A stretch of 64,000 nucleotides of DNA from Oopsacas minuta (taxonomy: Eukaryota; Porifera; Hexactinellida; Lyssacinosida; Leucopsacidae), in assembly GCA_024704765.1 (NCBI GenBank), contig JAKMXF010000022.1:1-64000 (forward strand). Direction: 5' to 3'. The notes beneath the pieces are model-generated. The model worked only from the letters and a program-made list of their open reading frames with translations. It made no database searches and had not been told where the DNA came from. Each line of letters opens with the position of its first letter. Position 1 is the stretch's first letter. Shown piece by piece: positions 42,245-52,943 of this stretch. Position numbers and translations under genes: made by a program.

Positions 42245-44661
42245 TTAGGTGGGTAGGGAGGAGTGCCCCTCTAATTCCCGATAACCCCCTGATGATAGGT
42301 AGCTTCGTTCATAGTGTACAGTACAATAGTAGTTATCAGCAATGGTAGCGAAATTAGTTGGAGAGAGGGTAACCTGACATACACAACACCTGAAGCACCA
42401 GCGATGAAAGGCTTTATCAGTAGCTCCCACATACTCCACTTGATATACCTGTTTACCACATACAGCGCATAGGTTATGTCCGTACTGTTGAGTACCTACA
42501 CCAAATTTACGGTGCTTACCAGGGGGACTACCCCCTGCTCGCTGTACTCTTGGACTGACAGGAGGAGTTCGTATGAATGTTTCTTTTCTAATATTTCCAA
42601 TATCTCCTTTCAATAGAGTTATAATAGTATTGTCATTTACACCCTGAAATAGGACCTCTCCATCGTAGGACACGATACCCAACTTCTTAGCAGTTTTTAG
42701 GATTCCAGTAAGAGCATCGAATTTGTTAGCAGTCTGAGTGAACAGATAACCAAATTCTATCTGTGTTTGTCCTCCAGAAACAATATTTCCAAGAGATAAG
42801 ATCTCTTCAATTAGCTTCTCTACCTCTCCACTCACCCAGTCAACAGCCTTCTGTACACGGTCTTGTTTAGCCTCCTCTGAGGGGTCCTCACCCTTCACAA
42901 CCTCTCTCTCCTGAGCTGAGGATAAAGGGGGAAGTGAACGGGATGCATCTGTAGTAGTAACAGCTGATTCTGGAGGTGTAACAGCTAATTCTACAGCTGT
43001 AGCGCTGTTAGAGAAACTGAAAGGAGCCTCACTAGCGAGAGGAGATTTAGAGGGGACAGAAGGAACAGGTCTGCGCCAGGATTGAGAGGGACGTACTTCA
43101 TCCATGGTATCAGCTACCTGTATAGACTCCATGCGCTTAGAAGCAAATGAAGGACGTTTCTTGTAAAGATACTCTTCTGATCGAATATCATCCTCTTTAT
43201 CTACAGAGTTATCCAGCTGTGAGGTAGGGGGATCTAACTCCTGACCTGAGTAGCTACTCAACACCTTCTTTAGTTCATTCAGACTCTCTTCTTGGAGTAA
43301 TATTACTTCCCTAGATACATCCTTGGAGGCTAGGAATGCATGAGGAGGAGGGATCACTGGATCCGATTGAGGGGGTTGCTTTTGGGATTGCTGGAGGGGT
43401 ACGGGCTCTTCTTGGACCGGAACGGGGGAGATAAGGGGAGTGTCGACCAGCACCTGTAGGCTGCATTCTCTCTTTTATAGAAGCAAGATTAGAGGAAGGA
43501 GACACAAGTTTGGGTCCTGGAAGGGGAGGTGAGGGGGGAGGAGTGTCGATACGTCTCATAAACTGATCCGGAATCCTGATACGCTGTGGCTTCCTAGAGA
43601 TATTTCATCATCAAGATACCAGGACAATGAATAAGTACACTATTTTACCTGCTAATACGCTGTAGATCAGCAGCTGTTCGCATAGGTAACTCATGCTGTG
43701 TAGCCAGCTGTCTAAACCTCTCCATCTTCCTTATGAAATCTTTCTCCTCTTCTTCCTCCTCGCGCTTCTTAGCAAGGAATAGTCCAGCCTGTGTGGGCTT
43801 AGGCTGAGAGTGTGATGTCTTTCTCTGTCGCTCAATCGTCCCAGGGAGAAGTGATCCTGGTCTGGGCTGAAAAGTAAAGGAACCATGTTCCTCTATCGGA
43901 GACTGCACGTACTTTTCAAAATCACCACGAGATTTTGAGTGTCTCCTTTTCAGTGTGACTACAGTAGAGCTGGCATCAGATAGACGCTGAACTCTCTGCG
44001 ATAGAGGTTCCATCTCATCAGGATCTCCGAAGTTCTGTACCCTAGAGAGAGAGGGGGAGGGCTGTGCGCCAAAAAGTGTAGCTAACTGAGCTCTAGCCAT
44101 GACGCTCTTGCGACGTCTGTAAGATTCTAAGATAGCCTCCTTGTCCTCTGCCTCCATTCCTCTCCCATCTCCACCTCTCATGTCCTGTACACTCGTGATT
44201 GGACCCTCCCCACTCAAGAGCTTACTCTTCTGAGACCCCAGGGTCCAGTTAGAATTGAAAGCAAATTTATCAGCAACAGAGTGCAGAGCTTCGTCCCAAG
44301 CACTAAGGTGAGTTGAATCAGCTGTGTAGTAGAAATGGCGCTTCTTTCTAACCAGGATACAGAGCTTTCTATCATTTTGTAGTCCACGGGGCCATTTGAC
44401 ACCTTTAAGCTCAGCAACAGGATCTCCAGTCCGGATTCGAATCGAGGGATCAGCAATATCTAGCCTGAGAATGTGGTTCTTAGAAGAGGCGTGTCTGTAG
44501 CAGTATAAGACGCCCTCTGATTTGAGGACCCAGAATCTGTTCCGCCATATTGATGGGAGGAGAGGACGATGTTGTAAATTGGTAAGAAAGCCAGAGAGGA
44601 CAACTGACTGCTCCTCAGTTTCTTCAATAGACTTTACTTGTGTAGTCTTAGAATCTGTCAT
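42245..44661 (-). CDS. PH - Costars - LIM domain protein
   Basis: Exon 1 (about 43650-44661): PH domain (VVLSGFLTNL...RNRFWVLKSEGVLYCYR...LSAWDEALHSVADKF), then basic/helical linker. Exon 2 (after ATCTCTAG near 43595) begins KPQRIRIPDQFMRRIDTPPP and is proline-rich. The last part has a Costars domain (AVDWVSGEVEKLIEEILSLG, then IEFGYLFTQTANKFDALTGI, LKTAKKLGIVSYDGEVLFQG) and a C-terminal LIM domain (CAVCGKQVYQVE...HRWCFRCCVC...YYCTVHYERSYLS). The frame switches between about 43330 and 43466; a 135-bp intron (CCTACAG|GTGCTG to ATTCCTAG) would solve it. It is probably an actin-linked, membrane-recruited adaptor. Confidence 0.8.
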
Positions 44662-45090
44662 TCATTCGCTGTGTGAGGTACATCAGTGTTTGCTCAATAA
44701 ATACTCGATAGGAGAATGAATGATGCTAATAATACATAATAGCAATGTTGTTGTTAGGTTTCCCTTGTTAGCATATTTATCTTCTTATTTATTGGAAAAT
44801 ATTGCGTAAAAATTGAACATGTTGTATTTGACTATGCAACCAGCTTGCAAATTCCAACAAAGTTGAATACAATTTCATTAATTAACGTAGTGAAAAACTG
44901 GACTTTTCAATACCTCACAATTTCGTTGAATGGAAAATTCGACACACAAAAATGTAACTTCGTTGCAAACAACACTGTCGTATCGGTCTAAGGAGCTGAA
45001 AGAAAGTATGAGAGCTAAATTCATTTCTTGTATAAATAAATCTGTTCATTTAAAATCGAATACTAGTTACAACTAAAGTGAATGGCTGAA
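44662..45090. other. intergenic spacer
   Basis: About 430 bp between the 3' end of PMS2 and the start of the LIM gene. Nothing else was seen. Confidence 0.5.
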
Positions 45091-47133
45091 TTATTTAAAA
45101 ACAGTAGTTAAGTGACGCATAGTTGGTCTGCCATGTGGACACTGCCATGGTTGTTCCATTTGTGCCATATTTCTTACAATCCTTTCCATTTCCTTTAGGG
45201 ACAAAGCTGTACCGATCATAACTGCACTCCTACAGGCTCTAGAAGCAAACATGGATCTTATCTTAGAGGGTCTACACAGCACTCCAGGCCTGTCCTGTAG
45301 CAGGAGTGCCATCTCTTCTATCTCATCTTCTCCAAATATCCAACCTTTAGACATCGGAAGAGTACGTAACTTCAATCTGTGAGTAGGAGAGCTATGCTCG
45401 TCTACTGCAATATCAAACCCATTCATCTCATAAGTATTCATATTATCCATAATAACCAACTCTGTTACTACTGACATTTCTAAAGGGAGAGGGGTAATGA
45501 GAGGTTGTGAGGTGATATGTTCTGTTGTTTGTAACACCTCAAAACGATATTTCTCATCTGTAGCGTGTTGGTCTATTATAAACAGATGACTCCCTAGTCT
45601 AGTTATTATAAACCCCAAGTTAAACTGACCTACAACTTCCATCAAGTTAAAAGAATCCTTTGACAGTTCTTTTCTAAGTTCAGCCTCTGCTTTATCGTTA
45701 TGTTCTGGATTTATTCGAGCAGAAAATATATTATCAAAGCTCTTACGATTATAATTAACGTTAGAATTAATAGCATTCCTAATATCCACAATATCAACAG
45801 TAACTATAGACTCTCTACTAACTCTCTGGGTTGCTGTATCCATTATATACATTGAGTACTTTACAGGAGCTGTACAGCTAGGAAGATCTATGGTATGATG
45901 TATAGGTTTTGAGTGTTTGTTTGGAGATATGTCTCTAAAAGACTTGAGGTGTGTGGAAAATGCATTTCTACGTGGACTAGTCCTGTTATAGTTTCTATTT
46001 TGTTTATTCAAATTAGTAGGAGACTTATGAGATAGTTTACACTGAGCAGTGAGATTAAGACAAGTACTGAATGTAGTTATGTAGTGAAGGAATAGTTTAG
46101 CAATACTAGAACGTATAATATCAAATACGAGCTGTTCAGAATGCAATAGAATTGATCTCTTGTCTGGAGTGAGATTAACATCAAGCTGGTTAGCTTTTGT
46201 ATAAATACTCAGGATTACGAATGGATAATGGTTTCTATCATATTCATGATATAACTCATTTAATAGTCTTGATAGAGCTGAGTAATCACATGGACGGGAA
46301 TTGAGGAAGAAGAACTGTCTATCACTGTTACTTCTACCAGACCCAGGTTCTGGAGAAGATATGTAACCAGTTAACTCAATCTGATCAAACAACTCATAGC
46401 TAATATGTGTACTATTACTAGTGACGTCATTATATTCACACTTTGTTACAGGGATTAAAGATTTACTGCTCTTCGTACCAAAAATAGAGATTAGAACATC
46501 TTTCATACTATTTGTCTCTGTAGTGTTAATTACAAGAGACTTCTCCTTTTTTGTAGTAAGGAAACATTGAAATCTAACATCAGGTCTAATGATACAATAA
46601 CCGTAGAGTATTTGTAATAGTTTATTGAATTCTCTCTTAATATTCTTCATCAGCTCTATCCTCCTGACTGGCATATGTAGAAATATTTTCTTTATAGATA
46701 CTCTGGTGCCTATTTGTGCAGCACAAGGAGAGCTGTTAACTAACTCCCCAGAAGAGTTATACTCTAGACAACTCCCGACATCTTGTGATGCGTGATGAGT
46801 GACAATTGACATATCACTGACAGCACACATACTGCTCAAAGCTTCCCCTCTGAATCCAAAAGTTTCTAGCTCCTGTAAATCTGAGAATTCAGTGAGTTTA
46901 GAAGTAAAATGCTTGAGACAAATTGTTGAGAAATTTTGCGGTAGAATTCCTTCACCATTGTCAACTACTTCGATTGATTCACTCCCGTAATTATCAAGAT
47001 ACACTTCTATAGCGGTAGCCTTTGCATCCAAACTATTCTCAATCAATTCCTTTAGGGTAGCAGACAGACTAATGATAACCTGACTAGAACATATTTGTTG
47101 TACTGCATCTCTTGAGAGAGGTTTGATTGACAT
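45091..47133 (-). CDS. PMS2: mismatch repair endonuclease PMS2
   Basis: Intronless, 680 residues (vertebrate PMS2 is about 860; the central linker is shorter). The N-terminal GHKL ATPase has ELIENSLDAKAT, VVDNGEGI, TFGFRGEALSS and RVSIKKIFLHMPVRR. The C-terminal MutL domain keeps the endonuclease metal motif DQHATDEKYRFE (D-Q-H-A-x2-E-x4-E), ACRSAVMIGTAL and PWQCPHGRPTMRHL. It is the partner of MLH1 that nicks DNA after mismatch recognition. Both key sites are intact. It begins about 180 bp downstream of the WDR35 stop on the same strand. Confidence 0.95.
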   Translation of the reverse strand: MSIKPLSRDAVQQICSSQVIISLSATLKELIENSLDAKATAIEVYLDNYGSESIEVVDNGEGILPQNFSTICLKHFTSKLTEFSDLQELETFGFRGEALSSMCAVSDMSIVTHHASQDVGSCLEYNSSGELVNSSPCAAQIGTRVSIKKIFLHMPVRRIELMKNIKREFNKLLQILYGYCIIRPDVRFQCFLTTKKEKSLVINTTETNSMKDVLISIFGTKSSKSLIPVTKCEYNDVTSNSTHISYELFDQIELTGYISSPEPGSGRSNSDRQFFFLNSRPCDYSALSRLLNELYHEYDRNHYPFVILSIYTKANQLDVNLTPDKRSILLHSEQLVFDIIRSSIAKLFLHYITTFSTCLNLTAQCKLSHKSPTNLNKQNRNYNRTSPRRNAFSTHLKSFRDISPNKHSKPIHHTIDLPSCTAPVKYSMYIMDTATQRVSRESIVTVDIVDIRNAINSNVNYNRKSFDNIFSARINPEHNDKAEAELRKELSKDSFNLMEVVGQFNLGFIITRLGSHLFIIDQHATDEKYRFEVLQTTEHITSQPLITPLPLEMSVVTELVIMDNMNTYEMNGFDIAVDEHSSPTHRLKLRTLPMSKGWIFGEDEIEEMALLLQDRPGVLCRPSKIRSMFASRACRSAVMIGTALSLKEMERIVRNMAQMEQPWQCPHGRPTMRHLTTVFK

Positions 47134-47315
47134 TTCATCAAATTGTTATTATGATAATATTCGTGTACTAACAGAGTTAATTAATACATACCTAACTACC
47201 ATGAGAGTTACTAAGGACTAGTTAAGGTCTATTTAATCTCATAAATTAAACAAGAGAGTATAAATACGTACATACAGAATATATTCGTATAGTCAGCTGA
47301 GTGATGGGGTTGTCA

Positions 47316-50300
47316 TCAATCAATAGGGGCATGACAGAGTGGACAGAACTGCAGATTGTCTTCAATACTCTCTTCTGCTTTATGCTTGCAAACCCCACAA
47401 AACCAGACCACGCCCTCTTCAGCCATGAGAGGACGTCCTGTCAACACGCTGATGGGGAACTTAGTTTCACAGTTGGGACACACCCCACTGTGGCAGGGGA
47501 TAGAGGACTCACACGAGTAGCAGGTGTGTGTCTGTGGCTTTTCATCTCTAACAGAGAACTTAGTGAATATCTCCATAGCTAATGCTTGTATTTGTTCCTG
47601 TATATCTTCACCTATATTTATAATACGACTAATACTGAGTATATAAACAGTACATTAATACGTACCAAGACCAGGGATAGTCTCCAACTTGCAGAAGGCT
47701 CTAGAACACACAGCAAATGAGTGTGACATGGCTGAAGTTAGAGCCACCAATGAATAAACATCTCTAGACGGTATGACGTCAACATAAGCTCGTAACTGAA
47801 CAGCTGTTACAACAGCATCTGAGTATTTCTGTTGATACAATTGTCTCTGAGCCAGGAGGAAGAAATGATAAGCTTCTGCTCCATGCCATGCTCTCTCAAT
47901 GAAGCTAGTCTGTCCTACAGTAGTGTCTTGGTGTAGTAGTCCTTCTAATGAAGATTGTGTTGTGCTATGACCTTTATTCTGTTGTGACAAGTTCTTTAAT
48001 CGTTCCTGATGATCTCTACACACAATAATTAATCAATATTTAACTATATATGCTATCCATGGTTACTATTATATTAGCTACTGACCTCACGAGTAATGCC
48101 TTCAATACATGTAACTTCTTGAGTCTGAGAGGGCTAGCTCCTATACTTTGTTGTTCCTGACAAACCCTCTGGAGCAGCTCTGCTCCTTCCAAGCTGCGAT
48201 TAGACTTCCTATACAATTCCACTGCTTCCAGGAACTTCTTATCATCCAGAAGACGAGACACATATTGGAGCAAGAGAGAGTCTATCTCTGGAAATGAGTG
48301 AGACTTAGCCAGCTCCACAGCACGATCCCATTGATTCAATTTAACACAAGCATTAACAGCAGCTTTTATGTTATTACATCTTAGATTAGCTTTAAGACAC
48401 TGCTCTGCCATCCCTGCATTAAGGAATATCTCACCTAGTTTAGTTAGAAGGGTGTGACCATCTGGGAGGGTCGCGAGGAGACCCTCCAGTCCCGAGAAAT
48501 TCTCAAGAATCTGATAACAGCTGGCTAGTTTCTCATGGTTCTGAGCCTGTACGTAATAAGTGACAGCTTGTTGCCATTTTTGTCTATCTGCGAAATAGTC
48601 TCCTATTGCATTCCAAGCTCTCTCTAGCATCGCATCGTTCCCAGCTCCCCCCGCGGTCCTCAACAGCTGTACTACCCTAAACCAATCTCCTAGCTTCATC
48701 CTCAATTCTAGCGCTAAATCCTTCCTGTCTATCTCTAAGTATAACTTCTCTGCGTCATCAAACCTGCTGAAGTATGCAGCTACTTCTGCTCGCTGTTTTG
48801 GCTGAGAATCCAGTTTCTTAAGTCTCTTAATAAATTGTATACCTTGATAGTCAGTACACCTAAACAGTAGAGAGATTACGCAGGGTAGAATGTTGTAAAT
48901 AAAATATATACTTTACAAAAGCCTTCTCTGCCATATCCATCTCCAGCTGTTCTAAGGCTTGCTCAGCTAGTAAGTGCCAGAGACGAGGATGTGGATTCTT
49001 TTCAACAAATTTGAAACAATCATCAATTACAACTTTCTTAATCAATTCTCTACAATCTCTCAAACTCTTTACTTCGTGTACTGAAGTACATGTGTCTTGT
49101 GGGTTGTCTGGATTCTTCATTATTTCATCCATATGAGCACTCCTCACCTACAGATTAGAATATTGATTAAACGCATGTATGAAAACAATTAATTACATTA
49201 TCACACCTGTAGATTGCTGAACTCACAGATGTATCCAGAACTAGCTACTGGTTCTTCAGGGTCTACACTTCGTATAATATACATTCTAGTCTTCTCCATA
49301 CAAGCAAATAAATCTGAATTATCAGTAGCCCAGCAGAGATGCCAAACATCTTTCCTCTCAACTTCAAAGAGGACTTGTGTACCCAGAGATCCGTCAGGAC
49401 CTGTCACGGTGAAGTCAAACAGATATAGAACAGCATTAACATCAATAATGGATAGTTTTGTAGAGTTACAATTGAGAGCTAAATGATAAGGTCTGCAGTT
49501 GATACGATATTTCTTCTCCAGGGAGAGTTTGGGCAATGAGTATCTAAATAAGACTTGATTAACATAGTCTAAGTCCATTAAACGCAGTACGCAACAAGTA
49601 TTTGTATTATAATTACCTTTGTATTACTCCAGACTCTCTCCCAATCACTAGTGCCTTATCAGAAGCACATATACCACAGATAGGATCTAGCGTCTCGGTC
49701 AAGGCAGAAGAGAAGTCAATGTGTCCCTCCTCTACTCCCTGTCCCCCATGAAACACCCCTGTACCCGGAGCTAAATCATCCACATGGAATACTCTCTCTC
49801 TGTTATCAAATTTCCTAGCTTGTGCAGAGCTTGTGAACTCTCTAGCTGTGTGCGAAGCTCTGTACTGCCAGGAGTATATTCCTGTCTTATTAGCTATAAG
49901 AACGTGAGTACTCGACATGTATAAGAACAGAGGTTCTATGCCTAAGTAGTTAGAATCAATAGGAGTTCCTATTGAGTTGCAGATGACTGCTATGTATTGC
50001 TGCTTGCTCTGCTGCTCAGCTTTTGCTACTAATAAACAAAACTCTCCGCATCCTCTCATTGATAGTAAACTCTTCACATATTTTAGTTGCTTCTCACCTG
50101 CATGGTTACAAGTAAGGTCATTGGAATGCTAGTTACACATAACATGATACCTGAGTGTAAATTCCAGAACATGACAGCAGTATCACACCTCCCAGATTTA
50201 GAATATGAATAACAGAGAGTATTCGCGAAATAACACCACTCGTAGTTAGGTCTTATATTCGCGAAATATATAAATGAATCGACTGCTAACGCGATTCTGA

Positions 50301-51656
50301 GACTGTGATCCTCCCATGAGACCGAGAAGAGATCTCTTCCAGGTACCTTTAATGTCCTCAAATGCTCTCCAAAAGGAGAGTAGAACACTACCGCATTAAT
50401 CTCCTTCTCTTGTCTGGGTATTTTCATAGCACCGACTAGAGCTAGAGTAGATCCGTCACAACTCCAAGCTACATCCCTTAAACTCATACCTATAGGATAT
50501 ATCAGTTATTATATTATTATCTATTTAAGACTGTAATTATCAGTACCTGTGTCAATAAGTATTGCAGCAGGATCCTGATCATGTAGCATTAGTTGTACTC
50601 TTCCATTCTGGAAGCAGATAGCGAGAGTTGGACTCTGAGATTCAGAGCTCCCACTACTACGAGAAGAGCGAGAATGATACCATCTGATCCCGGCCAGTAT
50701 AGCTGTCCCTGAATTACTCGACTGATGAGTTACTACTTTACCGATAGGACTGCCATGATAATCGTATGCGTGTATTTCTCCTAAACAAATCAGATATTAC
50801 AAGTAATTCATAACAGTAATAATCGAGGCTCTGAAATCTTCTACGCTCTCTATCGTAATAAGAAATATGATCTACGGTATAAAGTATAATATACGTAGAT
50901 GCTTACACGGATAATGTCTGTTAATTAATAGATAAGTTTAGGAATGTAAATACGTGAGAGATTAATCAATTCAGAATAAATATGCTAATTACAACGTAAT
51001 ATTATAAGAAACTGACGAATAATTATTTTACTGCTCACCACTAGCTGTTCCAAACAGAATCTTCTTAGAATCAGGAGACCATGCTACCTTATGTAGTTGC
51101 ATACCTTTCAGCTCTTTACCCCAAATCCTGTTACCATCCACAGATCCTACAATAACTGCTCCATCTTCATAGATAATACATATCTTCTGTCCATCAGAAT
51201 TCCAATGCATATCTCTTACTAAACTCTTTCCTCGGTTATTCACCATCTCTTCAACCCAATTACCTTTAACACCATTATGATAACTTTAATATAAATTACA
51301 TACCGGTATACAATATTATTATACTCACCATCATGGAGAGTCCATACTATTATCAGCCCGTTCTGATCGCTAGAAGTGAGACGCTGAAAAGGTTCATTCC
51401 AAGCAACAACGCCTACAACTGCTCCATTATGACCCTCTAATGGTTGGTTCATTGTGAGGTTGCTAGGTGCAGCTAATCCCCTAGCTTTAGCGTCTCTAGT
51501 CTGTTGGGACCCGGGGGATGTGGTTTCTAGTCGGAGTACCTTCAACAGTCCCTGTTCCCCTCCACAAGCAATCCAGCCCTTCTCTTTGTTCCATGAGATG
51601 CTATGTACACGGAGTCCATTGGGAATAGCGATCTTCTTACTCAGATACACAAACAT
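47316..51656 (-). CDS. WDR35: WDR35/IFT121, intraflagellar transport complex A subunit
   Basis: About ten exons. Start [20 protein letters not shown] (ATG 51656), then [20 protein letters not shown] with [19 protein letters not shown]-type text, the WD40 head. Next [20 protein letters not shown] and [17 protein letters not shown] (second propeller). TPR-type helices run from about 49.1 to 47.7 kb ([37 protein letters not shown]). The tail has paired cysteine knuckles ([35 protein letters not shown]). Needed for retrograde transport and membrane-protein entry in cilia. A ciliated organism is implied. Confidence 0.95.
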
Positions 51657-51689
51657 GCTTATTTTCAAATAAACTATTGTATTATTTAA

Positions 51690-51800
51690 TAATCTATATT
51701 ATTAAATCTCAATTGTTGTTTGTCTGTTTATTTGTTCGTTGAATACCTCGAGGCGCAATGCGCCAAGTTCATCGCGAAGCGACGAGCCAAAGGCTCGTTA
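51690..51800. repeat. dispersed repeat with cluster of tight hairpins
   Basis: Starts with TATTAAATCTCAATTGTTGT, shared with about 17672. Contains four consecutive small palindromes: CCTCGAGG, GGCGCA-A-TGCGCC, TCGC-GAA-GCGA and CGAGCC-AAA-GGCTCG. Confidence 0.6.
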
Positions 51801-52210
51801 TTCCTTAATTAGACACTAAAACTATTTTTATATTACGAAGTTAATGTATTAAAGTTTCATAGGGGAATTTGCTTAGCTGTAAATTCTGAGATGAACTGAT
51901 TAATGAATTGTATAGAATATGTTAATGAGGGTCAGGTGGTTGTGATAATATTAGCTAGGTATTTCCAGTTTCATTAACCTTCACACAAGTGGTTGCAAAT
52001 ACCCATTACGTACGTGTTTTGGTTGGATAATCCAGCGCATAATACTTACTATGGAGAAATTGGGTTACCATGTATAGAGTATACTTTCATTATACATGAT
52101 ATGCTAACTCCATAAATAAGTACAGGAAAAAACTGGTAGAGTTTGAGACATGGAGTATCCTGTAATTACATCACATTTGTAGAGTTGAATGCCAAAAAGG
52201 GAGAATAAAG

Positions 52211-52375
52211 TACAGTAAAACCTCGTTAAGACGAACACATTTCACAATTTTAGTCCGCACAATAGAATTCAATTGTTTTTACTCCGTTAATACGTACTCC
52301 GGTTAATACGTACTCCGGATAAGGAGTACAAATCTCGACGGTCCCTTGGTGACGTATTAACGAGGTTCTACTGTA
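52211..52375. mobile_element. MITE with TA-flanked inverted repeats
   Basis: 165 bp. Left end TACAGTAAAACCTCGTTAA, right end (inverted) TACAGTAGAACCTCGTTAA, with further pairing inward (GACG/TACG). No ORF. The pattern resembles pogo/Tc1-type non-autonomous elements. Confidence 0.75.
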
Positions 52376-52460
52376 TTAGAGTTAATCTGTAAGACAATAA
52401 CAAGCAATACGTAGAATATTTGATTTTAAATATTTAGACAAAGTATTCGAATTTGAATAA

Positions 52461-52607
52461 TACAGTGGAACTTGTATAATCTGACACTCGTTCGGAAATG
52501 AAAATTGTGTCGTATTAAGCCGGTAAATTGAATTGTCGGAAATTATTTCAGATCAGAAACACTGTCTGATTATAGAGATATTCCCGGATTATGTAAGTCC
52601 CACTGCA
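52461..52607. mobile_element. MITE-like element 2
   Basis: About 147 bp. Left end TACAGTGGAACTTGTATAAT, right end (inverted) TGCAGTGGGACTTACATAAT. Related to, but distinct from, the neighbour at 52211. Confidence 0.65.
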
Positions 52608-52943
52608 TCTAAATAACTCTCCCATATCAACAGAGTAAAGTTATTGGTAAGTGTAAGAGGATGTTCATGTTCATATTAAAATAAATCTAAACAACGTATT
52701 TATAGAAATGTCTTTACAGGAGACATACACGAATTAGCTACAACATTTCTAAAAGTGGCTATGTCGACTGAATAGGTCCAGCTATTCGTCGATAGAATAT
52801 TTTGTTGCTAATCTACAATCAAATCAAAACTGAGCTAAAATAGATTAGTTTAACTTAAACAGAAACATGCGAATACAATATTTCTCCTGTGTCACTCACA
52901 ACAATGAGTCAGAGGTGAAGAGTTATACAACACTAGATTGCTT

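Larger units (their letters stand above)
51657..52943. other. intergenic region rich in small mobile elements
   Basis: About 1.3 kb between WDR35 and YTHDF. It holds a palindrome cluster (51746-51797) and two MITE-like elements (52211-52375 and 52461-52607). No coding exon was seen. Confidence 0.7.
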
